Origin: Limanda limanda
Taxonomy: Eukaryota > Chordata > Actinopteri > Pleuronectiformes > Pleuronectidae
Assembly: GCF_963576545.1 (NCBI RefSeq)
Contig: NC_083637.1
Coordinates: forward strand, 17,947,507 to 18,011,506
Length of the DNA: 64,000 bases
Direction of reading: 5' to 3'
Positions within the stretch are counted from its first letter, which is position 1, and each line of letters starts with the position of its first letter. Below are positions 63,882 through 64,000 of this stretch, piece after piece. The position numbers and the translations under genes were made by a program. The notes beneath the pieces are model-generated. The model was not told the origin of the DNA. It saw nothing but the letters and a program-made list of their open reading frames with translations, and did not search any database.

Positions 63882-64000
63882 CAGAAGTAATTTTTTGTAT
63901 GTGTGCGCCTTAATGGACATGATTTATATCTAATGCAGCTGCTGGACATGCAGATAAATTTGTGTGTTTGTGTGTGCGGGTTTGTTAGGTGATGTTTAAA

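Overview
This is vertebrate nuclear DNA, almost certainly from a teleost fish. Coding sequence is split into short exons with GT/AG borders. Intergenic DNA is rich in long (CA)n, (CT)n and (GT)n microsatellites, and several dispersed repeats have the wording of well-known teleost families. There is no sign of operons, Shine-Dalgarno sites, phage or CRISPR. Two genes can be supported, both on the + strand. Nearly every other open frame is a chance reading of non-coding or simple-repeat DNA.

Layout. 1-14.5 kb: no gene seen; introns of a longer isoform or upstream intergenic DNA, with a tRNA-type SINE, microsatellites and repeat fragments. 14.55-15.2 kb: GC-box-rich promoter-like block with a perfect RFX X-box palindrome, followed by a probable 5' non-coding exon with a good splice donor at 15201. 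15.2-26.6 kb: probable large first intron. 26,606-38,956: twelve coding exons of a Rab11 family-interacting protein 4 gene (rab11fip4). They splice in frame into 519 residues from the ATG at 26639: an acidic N-terminal part, a CSQC motif, a long coiled coil and the C-terminal Rab11-binding domain. The EF-hand part of long FIP4 forms is not in the window, so it lies upstream or this is the short form. 38.96-41.6 kb: long 3' UTR with several poly(A) signals. 42.2-45.8 kb: a four-exon gene encoding a 259-residue protein that I read as the fish counterpart of COPRS (coordinator of PRMT5). This fits because RAB11FIP4 and COPRS are also close neighbours in human 17q11.2. 45.9-64 kb: no gene seen; microsatellites, transposon remnants and stretches that look like conserved non-coding elements.

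Function. FIP4 is a Rab11/Arf6 effector of recycling endosomes with strong neural expression in fish. COPRS is a nuclear adaptor that brings PRMT5 to histone H4. The two are neighbours by synteny and do not form a pathway.

I found no clearly new biological system. The most unusual local arrangement is rab11fip4 exon 6, a 100-bp frame-shifting exon. It sits between a (CT)n(CA)n tract ending 62 bp upstream and a (GT)n tract starting about 6 bp after its donor, a layout that could loop out or regulate the exon.
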